A program made the position numbers and the translations under genes. This document shows positions 6,300-6,971 of a DNA stretch of 6,971 nucleotides, in pieces. Position 1 is the first letter of the stretch, and every line of letters starts with the position of its first letter. Origin of the DNA: Dehalococcoidales bacterium (GTDB lineage Bacteria > Chloroflexota > Dehalococcoidia > Dehalococcoidales > Fen-1064); NCBI GenBank assembly GCA_028713395.1, contig JAQTOJ010000102.1, positions 1-6,971 on the forward strand, in the 5' to 3' direction. Below the pieces are notes generated by a model. That model searched no databases. It was not told where the DNA came from and saw only the letters and a list, made by a program, of their open reading frames with translations.

Positions 6300-6308
6300 T
6301 GATATAAT
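6300..6308 (+). promoter_or_regulatory. Extended -10 promoter candidate for the lipoprotein gene
   Basis: TGATATAAT is a perfect extended -10 element (TG-n-TATAAT). No good -35 lies upstream. Transcription would start near 6315, leaving a leader of about 120 nt before the ATG at 6436. It is divergent from the SnoaL-like promoter about 60 bp away. Confidence 0.45.
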
Positions 6309-6325
6309 CGTCGCTAACGATAATG

Positions 6326-6344
6326 ATTTGATGCTAAATCAAAT
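6326..6344 (+). repeat. Inverted repeat in the lipoprotein gene leader
   Basis: ATTTGAT (6326-6332) and ATCAAAT (6338-6344) form a perfect 7-bp stem around a 5-nt loop. A second pair, AATCAAA (6353-6359) and TTTGATT (6391-6397), lies just downstream. The first could be a hairpin or an operator just downstream of the candidate promoter. The arms are AT-rich, so chance is possible. Confidence 0.35.
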
Positions 6345-6435
6345 ATACCGACAATCAAACCCCGGCAACTTTACGTAACTGTTTTGAGGTTTTGATTTTA
6401 TAACTAATGATAAGAAAATAAAAAAGGTTCGGGAT

Positions 6436-6894
6436 ATGAAAAGAATCACGCCGCTTTCAGTAATCACCGTTTTAAGTCTAGCCGTGCTGTTAATGGGAGC
6501 ATGCAATAAACCCTCAACTCCTGCAAGCCAGCAGCCTATCGAAATCGTTTCCGTAACCGGCCCTGTCTCCCCGATCAACCCCGGCGGGCCGATAGTCCTG
6601 ATAACTCTGAAGAATGTCTCCGACCAGCCAGTTGTGTCTTTGACGGCCAATCTGGGAATAAGCCGGGCGGGATTAGACAATACCGGCTTTATCTTCAACT
6701 ATGATGTTTCCACTTCAACTCCGCTGTTGCCCTCAAAGAGCATTAGCAGCCAGCTCACGCTCATCGGCGGAGGCTTCGCGGGCAATACCTCCTATCCTCT
6801 AAAGATAAATGGAAAGCTGCAAAGCGGCGCGTCTTTTAAATACACGGCACAAGTACAAATTGAATCGCCTTCGGCGCAAAATCCCGATCCCTGA
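6436..6894 (+). CDS. Putative lipoprotein of unknown function
   Basis: A 152-aa protein with a lipoprotein signal: basic start (MKR), hydrophobic core at about 7-20 and lipobox LLMGAC with C23 as the lipidated cysteine. M at -3 is less usual than L but tolerated. A short Pro/Ser/Thr linker (26-34) follows, then one beta-rich domain with IEIVSVTGPVSP (35-46), IVLITLKNVSDQPVVSLTANL (about 53-73) and a C-terminal YTAQVQI strand. The layout suits an Ig-like beta-sandwich held on the outer face of the membrane. The ATG is preceded only by a weak AAAGG 8 nt upstream. The gene follows a long leader from an extended -10 promoter candidate. The final residues (SAQNPDP) look disordered. I do not recognise a specific family and cannot name a role. 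Confidence 0.78.
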   Translation: MKRITPLSVITVLSLAVLLMGACNKPSTPASQQPIEIVSVTGPVSPINPGGPIVLITLKNVSDQPVVSLTANLGISRAGLDNTGFIFNYDVSTSTPLLPSKSISSQLTLIGGGFAGNTSYPLKINGKLQSGASFKYTAQVQIESPSAQNPDP

Positions 6895-6971
6895 CCGGGC
6901 TTGGCGGTATATGAAAACTAAAACAACCCGATAACGACCAGAGTCAACGAAACCGTCTCGATCGTACTACA

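Noticed and set aside
6895..6971. Possible gene or terminator at the right edge
   Set aside because: Only 77 bp remain; CCCG/CGGG can pair across the lipoprotein stop but no T-run follows, and no supported reading frame begins here.

Overview
The window is about 7 kb of bacterial DNA: seven complete protein genes and one gene cut by the left edge. Shine-Dalgarno sites are strong (AGGAGG type), two genes are best started at TTG, and spacing is compact. No rRNA, tRNA, CRISPR array, transposase or integrase was seen. The mix suggests an anaerobic bacterium of the Chloroflexota/Dehalococcoidia type: tandem ADP-forming acyl-CoA synthetase alpha-like proteins, a queuosine-precursor transporter, and small exported beta-rich proteins. 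This placement rests on general resemblance and is not proven.

Left part (1-1231, minus strand). A VUT/YhhQ-family queuosine-precursor transporter is followed by a metallo-beta-lactamase-fold hydrolase. The transporter stop and hydrolase start overlap as ATGA, so the two are very likely co-transcribed and translationally coupled. The hydrolase runs off the left edge.

Middle (1232-4552). A divergent spacer of about 310 bp holds a perfect 9-bp inverted repeat next to the transporter start and a decayed 14-nt tandem repeat. It leads into two plus-strand genes 34 bp apart. Both encode proteins like the alpha subunit of ADP-forming acyl-CoA synthetase (COG1042 type), with the CoA-binding Rossmann domain, the ligase domain and the presumed phospho-histidine. 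Neither has an ATP-grasp domain and no beta-subunit gene is in the window. They look like an ancient tandem duplication; the first copy has gained a Pro/Ala-rich insertion.

Right part (4553-6971). This holds single genes with their own signals: ppnP (nucleoside phosphorylase, cupin fold), a membrane-anchored protein of unknown function, a minus-strand SnoaL/NTF2-like protein, and a lipoprotein of unknown function. Good promoter candidates precede the anchored protein (TTGCAA-17-TATCAT), the SnoaL-like gene (extended -10 TGGTATACT) and the lipoprotein (extended -10 TGATATAAT with a roughly 120-nt leader). Nothing in this part points to one shared pathway. The strongest unusual feature of the window is the tandem alpha-like pair without an ATP-grasp partner.
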